In this document: in pieces, positions 9,382 through 16,816 of the stretch | Numbering within the stretch: position 1 is the first letter of the stretch | Layout: each line of letters begins with the position of its first letter | Origin: Nostoc favosum CHAB5714 | Lineage (GTDB): Bacteria; Cyanobacteriota; Cyanobacteriia; Cyanobacteriales; Nostocaceae | NCBI RefSeq assembly: GCF_020829495.1 | Contig: NZ_JAIVFQ010000026.1 | Span: forward strand, 19,189-83,188 | Direction of reading: 5' to 3' | DNA length: 64,000 nucleotides | Translations under genes and position numbers: made by a program | The notes under the pieces: generated by a model | The model's input: only the letters and a program-made list of their open reading frames with translations | The model's database searches: none | What the model was told of the DNA's origin: nothing

Positions 9382-9609
9382 TTCAGAAGTCAGAATTCAG
9401 GAGTCAAAATCAATTAGTGGGGGATTGAGACCCACCCATTTGTTTTTGACCACTAAATCTTCTCCTTTGGAGACGCTACGCGAATAATTTAGTCGCCGTC
9501 TTAAACCCATTTATTCATGCGCTCGTAGACTTGCTACCCCTGCGCTATCCGGCAGTTGTACAGAGTTCGATTCTAAATTCTCAATTTTAACTCCTGAATT
9601 CTTGTCTGA
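9382..9609. mobile_element. MITE-like element, GAATTCAGGAGTCA family, copy A
   Basis: A 228-bp non-coding block bounded by imperfect inverted repeats: left TTCAGAAGTCAGAATTCAGG, right ACTCCTGAATTCTTGTCTGA. The core contains CACTAAATC...AAACCCATTTATTCAT and CGCTATCCG(G/C)CAGT, shared with copies at 11920 and 13411. Confidence 0.75.
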
Positions 9610-9616
9610 TAAGTGA

Positions 9617-9692
9617 AATACGCTGAGAAATAGTTTCACAGCCAGAAATTGATTTTTTTATCCTATTTCTGTCTGCCTTAGCAGAGCGTATT
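9617..9692. promoter_or_regulatory. Conserved inverted repeat AATACGCT / AGCGTATT, copy 1
   Basis: Perfect 8-base arms about 60 bases apart, upstream of the first DUF4360-like gene. The same arrangement precedes copies 2-4 (10787-10864, 12162-12233, 13691-13767) and is absent before copy 5. It may be a regulatory site or a small mobile element carried in the duplicated unit. Confidence 0.45.
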
Positions 9693-9830
9693 GAACATAT
9701 TTAATAACGGCTAAAAGTCCCCAAACCCCAAACAGGCTGCTGGGTGAAATTCCTTCGTGTAGAAGTATCTTAGGAATTTTAAGTTGCAGCTAATGTCCAG
9801 AAATTACACGTTTTTGCGGAGTTGAAAATT

Positions 9831-10466
9831 ATGAAAATTTTAACTGGTCTGATTTCCAGCTTGACACTACTGAGTTTAAATGTTGTCGGTTTATCTCAGG
9901 TACAGGCTCAAACACCACAAGGATTTACTTTTCAAAAAGTTCCAGTAACTCTTTTCGGAAATGGTTGCCCAGCGGGAACAGCAGAGGGAATTTTGAATGG
10001 AGATACTCTTTCAGTAACATTTTCTGAGTTTGAAGCTAAAGCTTCAGCTCCTAAGGTTGTATCAGCATCCTGCAATCTGCGAATCGGTCTTAATGTACCT
10101 TCTGGAGTAAATGTTCAGCCGATTAACGTCCAGTATCTTGGCTTTGCAGATGTGCCTGCAAGAGGCAGTGCTAACCTGAACGTTAGAATACTCTTTCAAG
10201 GTCAAATAGTTCCAACTACCAATAATCCAAACGCAACCTTTAACCCTGGCTTTTCAGATGTTTGGAGCAAAAATGTAGGTATTGTATTAGGCACAATAAA
10301 TGCATGTAAGAATCCAGTGAGTTCGATTTTTGGTATCAATACAAATCTGACGGCAAGAGCTACAAATATACCTGCAAATCAAGAAACCCAAATCCGAATT
10401 GATACAATCGACACAACAATCGGCCCTGTATTGTTCAAAATCAAGTTTGCTTTTAATCCTTGTTAG
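9831..10466 (+). CDS. Secreted four-cysteine protein, DUF4360-like, paralogue 1
   Basis: A 211-residue exported protein. The signal peptide MKILTGLISSLTLLSLNVVG...VQAQ should be cut near residue 27. The mature part resembles DUF4360, a beta-rich secreted domain of unknown function: FGNGCPAGTA, SASCNLRIGLNVPSG, QYLGFADVP, INACKNP and a final FNPC. Four cysteines, including the C-terminal residue, suggest two disulfides. I start at the ATG at 9831, matching the paralogues, instead of TTG at 9822. GCGGAG lies upstream. This is the first of five tandem copies (9831-15346), each with its own terminator-like hairpin in copies 1-4, so the copies are likely transcribed separately. Assignment to DUF4360 is by eye. 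Confidence 0.85.
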   Translation: MKILTGLISSLTLLSLNVVGLSQVQAQTPQGFTFQKVPVTLFGNGCPAGTAEGILNGDTLSVTFSEFEAKASAPKVVSASCNLRIGLNVPSGVNVQPINVQYLGFADVPARGSANLNVRILFQGQIVPTTNNPNATFNPGFSDVWSKNVGIVLGTINACKNPVSSIFGINTNLTARATNIPANQETQIRIDTIDTTIGPVLFKIKFAFNPC

Positions 10467-10472
10467 ATTTTT

Positions 10473-10506
10473 TAAATGCATAGTCAGTTTTGCATTTAAT
10501 TTTTCA
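10473..10506 (+). terminator. Hairpin terminator after paralogue 1
   Basis: TAAATGCA / TGCATTTA with a 10-base loop followed by ATTTTT, seven bases after the stop. The same hairpin follows paralogues 2 (11648-11680), 3 (13139-13171, with a G-U pair) and 4 (14547-14580). Confidence 0.7.
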
Positions 10507-10525
10507 CAACAGCTGATGCCTCTAA

Positions 10526-10670
10526 GAGGATGTTTTAAAAGTCCCGTAAGGTATAACTTTACCTTTCTGGCTCAGGTCAACTGCGACGAAAAAAATACGA
10601 TTTCAGCCATGTACTGAGATGGTTCGCCGTGATTTATCATGAGAGCAAAATACCCTTTTAAAACATCCTC
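10526..10670. mobile_element. MITE-like element, GAGGATGTTTTAAAAG ends
   Basis: A 145-bp non-coding segment with perfect 16-bp terminal inverted repeats GAGGATGTTTTAAAAG / CTTTTAAAACATCCTC. CTCTAA occurs at both outer edges and may be a target duplication, although it overlaps the repeat. It is absent from the equivalent position of the other paralogue units. Confidence 0.8.
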
Positions 10671-10786
10671 TAAAGTTGCTTGACCAAACTTATCCAAAGA
10701 TTTCTTTCAATCGCTCTGAAGAAATCTTTGGCTATCTGTTGTTAAAAATAGTATTGGCAACAAAATGGCAATTCTTAAATAAATGA

Positions 10787-10864
10787 AATACGCTGATAAT
10801 ATAATTTCAGAGCTAGAAATTGATTATTGTATCCTATTTCTCTCTGCTTTAACCAAAGCGTATT
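10787..10864. promoter_or_regulatory. Conserved inverted repeat AATACGCT / AGCGTATT, copy 2
   Basis: Perfect 8-base arms upstream of paralogue 2. The interior differs from copy 1 while the arms are identical. Confidence 0.45.
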
Positions 10865-11005
10865 ACAGACAATTAAGAACTGCTATAAGTCCCCAACAGG
10901 CTGTTGGATAAAATTACTTTGTGTAGAAGGATCTAAGGGAATTTTAAGTTGCAGCTAATTTGTACAGGGTAAAGGAAATTACACGTTTTCGCGGAGTTTA
11001 AAAGT

Positions 11006-11641
11006 ATGAAAGTTTTAACTGGCATTATTTCCAGCTTGACGCTACTGAGTTTGAATGTTGTGGGTTTATCTCAGGTACAGGCTCAAACACAAGAAGGATT
11101 TTCGTTTCAAAATGTTCCAGTAACTTTTGCGGGAAGTGGTTGCCCAGAGGGAAAAATACAGGGAGTTTTGAATGGAGATACCCTTTCAATAACATTTAGT
11201 GAATTTGAAGCGAAAGCTCCACGTTCTAGGGTTGTATCAGCATCCTGCAATCTGCGGATCGGTCTGAATGTACCTTCTGGATTTAACGTTCAGCCGATTA
11301 ACGTCAAGTATCTTGGCTTTGCAGATGTGCCTACAAGAGGCAGTGCTGACCTGAACGTGCAAATACTCTTTCAAGGTCAAATAGTTCCAACTACCGATGA
11401 TCCAAACCTAAGGCTTGCGGCTGGCTTCTCAGATGTTTGGAGCAAAGATGTAGGTGTTGTATTAAACCCAATAAATGCATGTAGTAGACCAGTGAGTTCG
11501 GTTTTTGGTATCAATTCAACTCTGACGGCAAGAGGTACAAATATACCTAGAAACCAAGAAACCCAAATCCGAATTGATACAATCGACACAACAATTGGCC
11601 CTGTATTGTTCCAAGTCAAGTTTGAGTTTAATCCTTGTTAG
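11006..11641 (+). CDS. Secreted four-cysteine protein, DUF4360-like, paralogue 2
   Basis: A 211-residue close paralogue of the 9831 gene. The signal peptide (MKVLTGIISSLTLLSLNVVG, cleaved after AQA) and all four cysteines are kept (GSGCPEG, SASCNLR, INACSRP, FNPC). Differences cluster in the loops after GCP and around residues 125-165 (DDPNLRLAAGFSDVWSKDVGVV). A GGAG ribosome site lies 10 bases before the ATG, and the upstream 100 bases closely match the other copies, so expression control is probably shared. The function is unknown; secretion and disulfides suggest a cell-surface or extracellular role. Confidence 0.85.
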   Translation: MKVLTGIISSLTLLSLNVVGLSQVQAQTQEGFSFQNVPVTFAGSGCPEGKIQGVLNGDTLSITFSEFEAKAPRSRVVSASCNLRIGLNVPSGFNVQPINVKYLGFADVPTRGSADLNVQILFQGQIVPTTDDPNLRLAAGFSDVWSKDVGVVLNPINACSRPVSSVFGINSTLTARGTNIPRNQETQIRIDTIDTTIGPVLFQVKFEFNPC

Positions 11642-11647
11642 GTTTTT

Positions 11648-11680
11648 TAAATGCATAGTTAGTTTTGCATTTAATTTTCC
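11648..11680 (+). terminator. Hairpin terminator after paralogue 2
   Basis: TAAATGCA / TGCATTTA followed by ATTTTCC, the counterpart of the hairpin after paralogue 1. Confidence 0.65.
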
Positions 11681-11919
11681 CAAAAGCTGAACTCTCAAAA
11701 GCTGCTTTACCAACTTATCGAAAGATTTTTTCCAATAGGTTTTGAAGAAATCCTTGACTCTCTGTCTTGATAAATAGTTAGGTCAAGTAAAAGTAGCTGA
11801 TAAATCTATCAAAATCACAATTTCCCAAATATACGTCTTTGGATAGGTAAAATATATTTCTCTGTGATTTTGAATTTTTTCAAGGATTATTAGGACGGCA
11901 ATTCTGAATTGGAGAATAA

Positions 11920-12154
11920 TTCAGAAGTAAGAATTCAGGAGTCAGAATCAATTTAGTGGGGAATTACACCCACCATTTTATTGTTGAACACTAAATCCTT
12001 CGCGTAACCTCTCCAAAAGAGAAGATTTCGTGCGGGTATTAAACCCATTTATTCATTCTGCTGGGAAACTAGCTACTGCTGCACTATCTGCCAGTTATAC
12101 AGAATTCAATTCTGAATTCTAATTCCTCACCCTGACTCCTGAATTATTTTCTGA
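11920..12154. mobile_element. MITE-like element, GAATTCAGGAGTCA family, copy B
   Basis: A 235-bp copy between paralogues 2 and 3. Ends are TTCAGAAGTAAGAATTCAGG and CTGACTCCTGAATTATTTTC. The core matches copies A and C, so it may have spread by duplication of the gene unit and not by separate insertion. Confidence 0.75.
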
Positions 12155-12161
12155 TAATTGA

Positions 12162-12233
12162 AATACGCTTGTAAATAATTTCCGAGTTTACTTGTTTTAT
12201 CCTAATTTCTGTCTCTTTTAACCAGAGCGTATT
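12162..12233. promoter_or_regulatory. Conserved inverted repeat AATACGCT / AGCGTATT, copy 3
   Basis: Perfect 8-base arms upstream of paralogue 3, just left of the 122-bp insertion at 12251. Confidence 0.45.
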
Positions 12234-12250
12234 GCAGACAATTAAGAATT

Positions 12251-12372
12251 ACGCTTGATGTGAATTAGAAACACCTCTTATCCCCCAAGGGTTTCTAGAT
12301 TAGCCCAAAATCATTGTTTTGAGGCTACCTACGAAATTACAAAGGTTTCAAGGCTTAATTCACATTAAACGT
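12251..12372. mobile_element. MITE-like insertion with 5-bp target duplication
   Basis: A 122-bp element with imperfect ends (left ACGCTTGATGTGAATTA, right complementary to ACGTTTAATGTGAATTA) flanked by direct repeats GAATT at 12246-12250 and 12373-12377. The equivalent site before paralogue 2 (AAGAACTGCTATAAG near 10875) lacks it, giving an empty-site comparison. Confidence 0.8.
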
Positions 12373-12499
12373 GAATTGCTATAAATTCCCAAACCTGGAA
12401 AAGGCTACTTGGGAAAATTCCTGTTTATAAAAGTATCTTAGGAATTTTATATTGCAGCTAATATCCAGAGGAGATTACACATTTTCGCGGAGTTATTAG

Positions 12500-13132
12500 A
12501 TGAAAATTTTAACTGGTCTGATTTCCAGTTTGACGCTACTGAGTTTAAATGTTGCGGGTTTATCTCAGGTACAGGCTCAAACACCAGGATTTAAGTTTCA
12601 AACAGATACAGCAACTTTTTTCGGAAATGGTTGCCCAAACGGAACAGCACAGCTAGTTTTGAATGGAGATACTGCTTCAGTATCATTTTCTGCCTTTGAA
12701 GCTAAAGCTTCACCTTCTAAGGTTGTATCAGCATCCTGCAATCTGCGGTTCCCTCTTAATGTACCTTCTGGATTTAACGTTCAGCCGATTAGCGTTAGGT
12801 ATCTTGGTTTTGCAGATGTGCCTACAGGAGGCAGTGCTGATCTGAGGGTTGAAATATTATTTCAAGGTGGAAGTGTTGCAACTATCAATAATCCAAACCA
12901 AACGTTTCCGGCTGGCTTTTCAGATACTTGGAGCAAAAATATAGATGTTATAGCAAACACAATAAATGCATGTAGGAACCCAGTGAGTTCGGTTTTTGGG
13001 ATCAATTCAACTCTGACAGCAAGAGGTAGAGGTATACCTGCAAATCAAGAAACCCAAATCCGAATTAATACAATCGACACAACAATCGGCCCTGTATTGT
13101 TCCAAATAAAGTTTGCTTTTAATCCTTGTTAG
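12500..13132 (+). CDS. Secreted four-cysteine protein, DUF4360-like, paralogue 3
   Basis: A 210-residue paralogue with the same signal peptide and the four conserved cysteines (GNGCPNG, SASCNLR, INACRNP, FNPC). It diverges mainly after the signal peptide (KFQTDTATFFGNG) and in EILFQGGSVATINN. GGAG lies seven bases before the ATG. The upstream region carries the shared inverted repeat but also the 122-bp insertion, which lengthens the leader and could separate it from upstream control sites. A terminator-like hairpin follows. Function unknown. Confidence 0.85.
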   Translation: MKILTGLISSLTLLSLNVAGLSQVQAQTPGFKFQTDTATFFGNGCPNGTAQLVLNGDTASVSFSAFEAKASPSKVVSASCNLRFPLNVPSGFNVQPISVRYLGFADVPTGGSADLRVEILFQGGSVATINNPNQTFPAGFSDTWSKNIDVIANTINACRNPVSSVFGINSTLTARGRGIPANQETQIRINTIDTTIGPVLFQIKFAFNPC

Positions 13133-13138
13133 GTTTTT

Positions 13139-13171
13139 TAAATGCATAGTTAGTTTTGTATTTAATTTTTC
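13139..13171 (+). terminator. Hairpin terminator after paralogue 3
   Basis: TAAATGCA pairs with TGTATTTA; the single change keeps a G-U pair. ATTTTTCCC follows. Confidence 0.6.
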
Positions 13172-13410
13172 CCAAAAGCTACTCCCTATAAAGCTGCTTT
13201 ACCAACTTTTTGAAAGATTTCTTCCAATCGGTCTGAAGAAGTCTTTGACTCTCTGTCTCGATAAATAGTTAGCTCAAGCCAAAGTAGCTGATAAATCTAA
13301 CGAAATCAAAATTTACAAAATATCTGTCTTTGGATAGGAAAAATATATTTGTCTGTGATGTACAATGTTATCAAAACTTCTCATGAGGGCAGTTCTTAAT
13401 TAAAGACGAA

Positions 13411-13683
13411 TTCAGAAGTAAGAATTCAGGAGTCAGAATCAATTAGTGGGGGGTTCAATCCCGCCATTTTATTGCAGAACATTAAATCGAACCCGAGTGC
13501 GTTTCCAAAGGAGAAGATTTAGTGGGGGACTTAAACCCATTTATTCATCCCCTCATAGACTCGCTACCGCTACGCTATCCGCCAGTACTTCTCTACGAGA
13601 CGCTGCGCGAACGGCAGGCTCAGTAACCATCGTACAGAATTCAATTTTGAATTCTAAATGCTGACTCCTGAATTATTTTCTGA
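13411..13683. mobile_element. MITE-like element, GAATTCAGGAGTCA family, copy C
   Basis: A 273-bp copy between paralogues 3 and 4, longer than A and B because it contains an extra TTCTCTACGAGACGCTGCGC segment near 13590, itself a dispersed repeat nested inside. Confidence 0.75.
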
Positions 13684-13690
13684 GAAGTGA

Positions 13691-13767
13691 AATACGCTGA
13701 TAAATAATTTCTGAGTCAGAAATTGATTATTTTATCCTATCTCTGTCTCCCTTTACCACAGCGTATT
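13691..13767. promoter_or_regulatory. Conserved inverted repeat AATACGCT / AGCGTATT, copy 4
   Basis: Perfect 8-base arms upstream of paralogue 4, with the same spacing range as in copies 1-3. Confidence 0.45.
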
Positions 13768-13907
13768 GCACACATTTTAATGATTGCTAGAAATCCCCAA
13801 AACCCAAAGAGGCTGCCAGGTAAAATTTCTTTGTCTAGAAGTATCTTAGGAGTTTAATATTGCATGTAATATTCATAGGAGATTAAACATTTTCGGGGAG
13901 TTACTAG

Positions 13908-14540
13908 ATGAAAGTTTTAACTGGTATGATTTCCAGTTTGACGCTACTGAGTTTAAATCTTGTGGGTTTATCTCAGGTACAGGCTCAAAGACAAGGATTT
14001 GAGCTTCAAGAAGTTCCAGTAACTCTTTTCGGAAATGGTTGCCCAAACGGAACAGCAAAGGGAATTTTGAATGCAGATAGTCTTTCAATAACATTTTCTG
14101 AGTTTGAAGCTAAAGCTTTACCTCCTAAGGTTGTATCAAAATCCTGCAATCTGCGGATCGGTCTCAATGTACCTTCTGGAGTGAATGTTCAGCCGATTAA
14201 CCTCAAGTATGTTGGCTTTGCAGATGTGCCTCAAGCAGGCAGTGCTGACCTGAATGTGAAAATACTTTTTGAAGGTCAAGAACTTCCAACTATCGATGAT
14301 TCAAACGCAACGTTTGGGCCTGGCTTTTCAGCTACTTGGAGCAAAGATGTAGGTATTGTATTAGGCACAATAAATGCATGTAAAAATCCAGTAAGTTCGA
14401 CTTTTGGTATCAATTCAACTCTAACCGCAAGAGCTAGAGATATACCTGCAAATCAAGAAACCAAAATCCGAATTAATAAAATCGATACAGAAATCGGCCC
14501 TGTATTGTTCCAAATAAAGTTTGCTTTTAATCCTTGTTAG
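13908..14540 (+). CDS. Secreted four-cysteine protein, DUF4360-like, paralogue 4
   Basis: A 210-residue paralogue (signal peptide MKVLTGMISSLTLLSLNLVG; cysteines in GNGCPNG, SKSCNLR, INACKNP, FNPC). It is closest to paralogue 1 in the stretch GIVLGTINACKNPVSS. GGGGAG lies seven bases before the ATG. Downstream come the shared hairpin and then paralogue 5 after only 182 bases, which could allow read-through. Function unknown. Confidence 0.85.
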   Translation: MKVLTGMISSLTLLSLNLVGLSQVQAQRQGFELQEVPVTLFGNGCPNGTAKGILNADSLSITFSEFEAKALPPKVVSKSCNLRIGLNVPSGVNVQPINLKYVGFADVPQAGSADLNVKILFEGQELPTIDDSNATFGPGFSATWSKDVGIVLGTINACKNPVSSTFGINSTLTARARDIPANQETKIRINKIDTEIGPVLFQIKFAFNPC

Positions 14541-14546
14541 CTTTTT

Positions 14547-14580
14547 TAAATGCATAGTTAGTTTTGCATTTAATTTTTCC
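14547..14580 (+). terminator. Hairpin terminator after paralogue 4
   Basis: TAAATGCA / TGCATTTA followed by ATTTTTCCC. If it is efficient, paralogue 5 needs its own promoter in the next 140 bases. Confidence 0.65.
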
Positions 14581-14722
14581 CAAAAGCTGATCTCTCAAAA
14601 GCTGCTTTACCAACTTATCGAAATATTTCTTCCAATCGCTCTGAAGAAATTTTTGACTCTGTGTCTTGAGACATAGTATTGACAACAAACCTGAGAAGCT
14701 CTCCTTATTTGAGATGAAAGAT

Positions 14723-15346
14723 ATGAAAGTTTTAAGTGCTCTTATTTCCAGTTTGACCCTACTGAGTTTAAATGTTGTGGGTTTATCTGACGTACAGGCT
14801 CAAACAGTACAGCCTCAAACACAAGGATTTCAGTTTGAAAGTGTTCCAGTAACTGTTTTCGGAAATGGTTGCCCGTCGGGAAATGCCCAAATAAGTTTGG
14901 TAGGAAATACTCTGTCTGTAGCTTTTCCTCGATTTCAGGCTGTAGCTGTATCTCCTAGAGTGGTATCACAATCTTGCAGTCTCAGAATTGGGCTTAATGT
15001 GCCTAGAGGCTACAGAGTTCAGCCCATTAACCTCAGGTATTCTGGTTCTACAAATGTGCCTCAGGGGGGCACTGCTGCCCTAAGGGTTAGACCAGTGTTT
15101 CAAGGGAGAGTAATTCCATCTAGTAATGATCTAAACGCAAACTTCTCGTCTGGCTCTTCAGGTGGATGGCTAAAAGATGTAGCTATTACAGGAGATACAA
15201 TAGACGCGTGTGCTAACCCAGTGAATTCGGTTTTCGGCATCAACACAACTTTGATAGCGCGTGCCACAAATGTAGCTGCGGGACAGCGAACTCAAATTGG
15301 ATTCAATGGGATTTATAGAATTAGGTTTAATTTGACTCCTTGTTAG
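14723..15346 (+). CDS. Secreted four-cysteine protein, DUF4360-like, divergent paralogue 5
   Basis: A 207-residue, clearly more diverged member of the array. The signal peptide (MKVLSALISSLTLLSLNVVG) is well conserved. The mature part keeps only the skeleton: GNGCPSG, SQSCSLRIGLNVP, IDACANP and LTPC. It is richer in Arg (RVRPVFQGRV, RIRFN) and lacks the DTIDTTIGPVLF segment. I chose the ATG at 14723 by alignment with the paralogues, with GAG nine bases upstream; ATG 14714 and TTG 14666 are alternatives. It lacks the upstream inverted-repeat module of copies 1-4, so it is probably the oldest copy or is regulated differently. Confidence 0.82.
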   Translation: MKVLSALISSLTLLSLNVVGLSDVQAQTVQPQTQGFQFESVPVTVFGNGCPSGNAQISLVGNTLSVAFPRFQAVAVSPRVVSQSCSLRIGLNVPRGYRVQPINLRYSGSTNVPQGGTAALRVRPVFQGRVIPSSNDLNANFSSGSSGGWLKDVAITGDTIDACANPVNSVFGINTTLIARATNVAAGQRTQIGFNGIYRIRFNLTPC

Positions 15347-15350
15347 TAGT

Positions 15351-15462
15351 AGTCTGTCAAGCTAGTTTTGATGGTTTTTAGTAAGGACTTTAGTGCTTAG
15401 AAAATAAGGAATAAATTCCTTACTACGAACTTGCGTACCCATCAATTTAAACTTGACAGACT
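15351..15462. mobile_element. MITE-like element, AGTCTGTCAAG ends
   Basis: A 112-bp element with perfect 11-bp ends AGTCTGTCAAG / CTTGACAGACT; the inverted repeat continues imperfectly into GTTTTGATGG / CCATCAATTT. AGTAG-like sequence on both flanks may be a target duplication. It begins five bases after the stop of paralogue 5. Confidence 0.75.
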
Positions 15463-15517
15463 AGTAGGGGCAAGACCCATTAAATTAATCCTCACAATAA
15501 ATGTGTGAAAAGCCAGC

Positions 15518-15549
15518 GCACCAGCCTCAGTATGATACTGGGCTGGTGC
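15518..15549 (-). terminator. Strong hairpin between the DUF4360 array and cysA
   Basis: GCACCAGCC...GGCTGGTGC with an inner CAGTAT/ATACTG stem. On the minus strand it is followed by a GCTTTTC stretch, so it may terminate cysA, or both converging transcripts. Confidence 0.5.
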
Positions 15550-15688
15550 TTCTGTATATCCTTTCCTTGTGGAACTATCTGATCAGCATCTGCTATTACA
15601 CAGGCTACTGGGGGATTTGGCAAATATTCTGGCAATGCTTTTCTGCTACGACCTAAAGCAGCAGGCATAAATACTTACACATTGACAA

Positions 15689-16705
15689 CTAAATTGAATA
15701 AGACAGAGGGAAGGACTTGGCATCCTTTGGCTTCACATACACCCGCTGTTTCGGTTCTAACTCTAATTGGTTAAAGCGATCGCGTGTTAAATGTGCCATC
15801 ACCACTTGCCCATCATCAAAAGTTAATTCTACCTGAATTTCCCAACCCAAATGTATCAAACGGCTCACTGTCGCAGGTGTAGTAGAACCGTTAGCAACCT
15901 TTTCCAAAATCACATCTTGCGGACGCAAAAATACTTGTGGGTGTGGCGCATCAAATCCGCTACTTTGAAAAATCTTCGAGCTGCTGGGTAACACGTTCAC
16001 CGGGCCAATGAAGCTCATTACAAATGCGGTGGCAGGATTATCGTAAATTTCAGATGGTGTCCCCACCTGTTCCACACGCCCTTTATTCATGACCACAACT
16101 TCATCGGAGACTTCCATTGCTTCTTCTTGGTCGTGGGTGACGAAAACCGTGGTAACATGAACTTCATCATGGAGGCGGCGTAACCATGCTCGTAAGTCTT
16201 TGCGGACTTTAGCATCGAGTGCGCCAAAGGGTTCATCTAGCAATAATACTTCAGGTTCTACTGCCAGTGCCCTTGCTAATGCTACCCGTTGTCTTTGACC
16301 ACCAGAAAGTTGTGATGGATAGCGATCGCCTAGTCCACTCAATTGCACCAATTCGAGTAACTGTTCTACCCGCCCCTTAATCTTCTTTGGCTGTGCCTTA
16401 CGAATTTCTAAGCCAAAGGCAATATTTTGTTTGACAGTCAAATGCTTAAATAGGGCATAATGCTGAAACACAAAGCCAATATTGCGCTGTTGCACGCTTT
16501 GGTATGTAGCGTCCTTACCGGTAAGCAGGATTTTGCCACTATCTGGCATTTCTAAACCTGAAATTAACCGTAGTAGCGTAGATTTACCTGATCCCGATGG
16601 GCCGAGCAACGCAACTAGCGAACCACTCTTAATTTCCAGGCTGACCTGATCAACTGCCTTGAAACTCCCGAATTGTTTGGAGACATTTTCAACTACTATA
16701 CCCAC
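15689..16705 (-). CDS. cysA: Sulfate/thiosulfate import ABC transporter ATPase
   Basis: A 338-residue ATPase of the CysA/MalK type that powers sulfate uptake at the inner membrane. Motifs in order: Walker [10 protein letters not shown] (residues 35-43), Q-loop [14 protein letters not shown], signature LSGGQRQR, Walker [13 protein letters not shown], and switch histidine VFVTHDQ. The C-terminal TOBE-like regulatory part contains VFLRPQDV and [13 protein letters not shown], as in cyanobacterial CysA. The start is GTG at 16705. The permeases cysT/cysW and the binding protein are not in the window, so the gene stands alone. A related molybdate or other anion ATPase cannot be fully excluded. Confidence 0.88.
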   Translation of the reverse strand: MGIVVENVSKQFGSFKAVDQVSLEIKSGSLVALLGPSGSGKSTLLRLISGLEMPDSGKILLTGKDATYQSVQQRNIGFVFQHYALFKHLTVKQNIAFGLEIRKAQPKKIKGRVEQLLELVQLSGLGDRYPSQLSGGQRQRVALARALAVEPEVLLLDEPFGALDAKVRKDLRAWLRRLHDEVHVTTVFVTHDQEEAMEVSDEVVVMNKGRVEQVGTPSEIYDNPATAFVMSFIGPVNVLPSSSKIFQSSGFDAPHPQVFLRPQDVILEKVANGSTTPATVSRLIHLGWEIQVELTFDDGQVVMAHLTRDRFNQLELEPKQRVYVKPKDAKSFPLSYSI

Positions 16706-16816
16706 TGCCGCTATACCTCTGCAACTAATCTACAGTTCCCTGCTAGGATTACCGTGTCTTATATATACCATATATAATTATTTAATAGATGAACAATATT
16801 TAGCTACTTCTGACTT

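Noticed and set aside
15689..16705. A sulfate transport operon
   Set aside because: Only the ATPase gene is present; no cysT, cysW or sbp homologue lies beside it.
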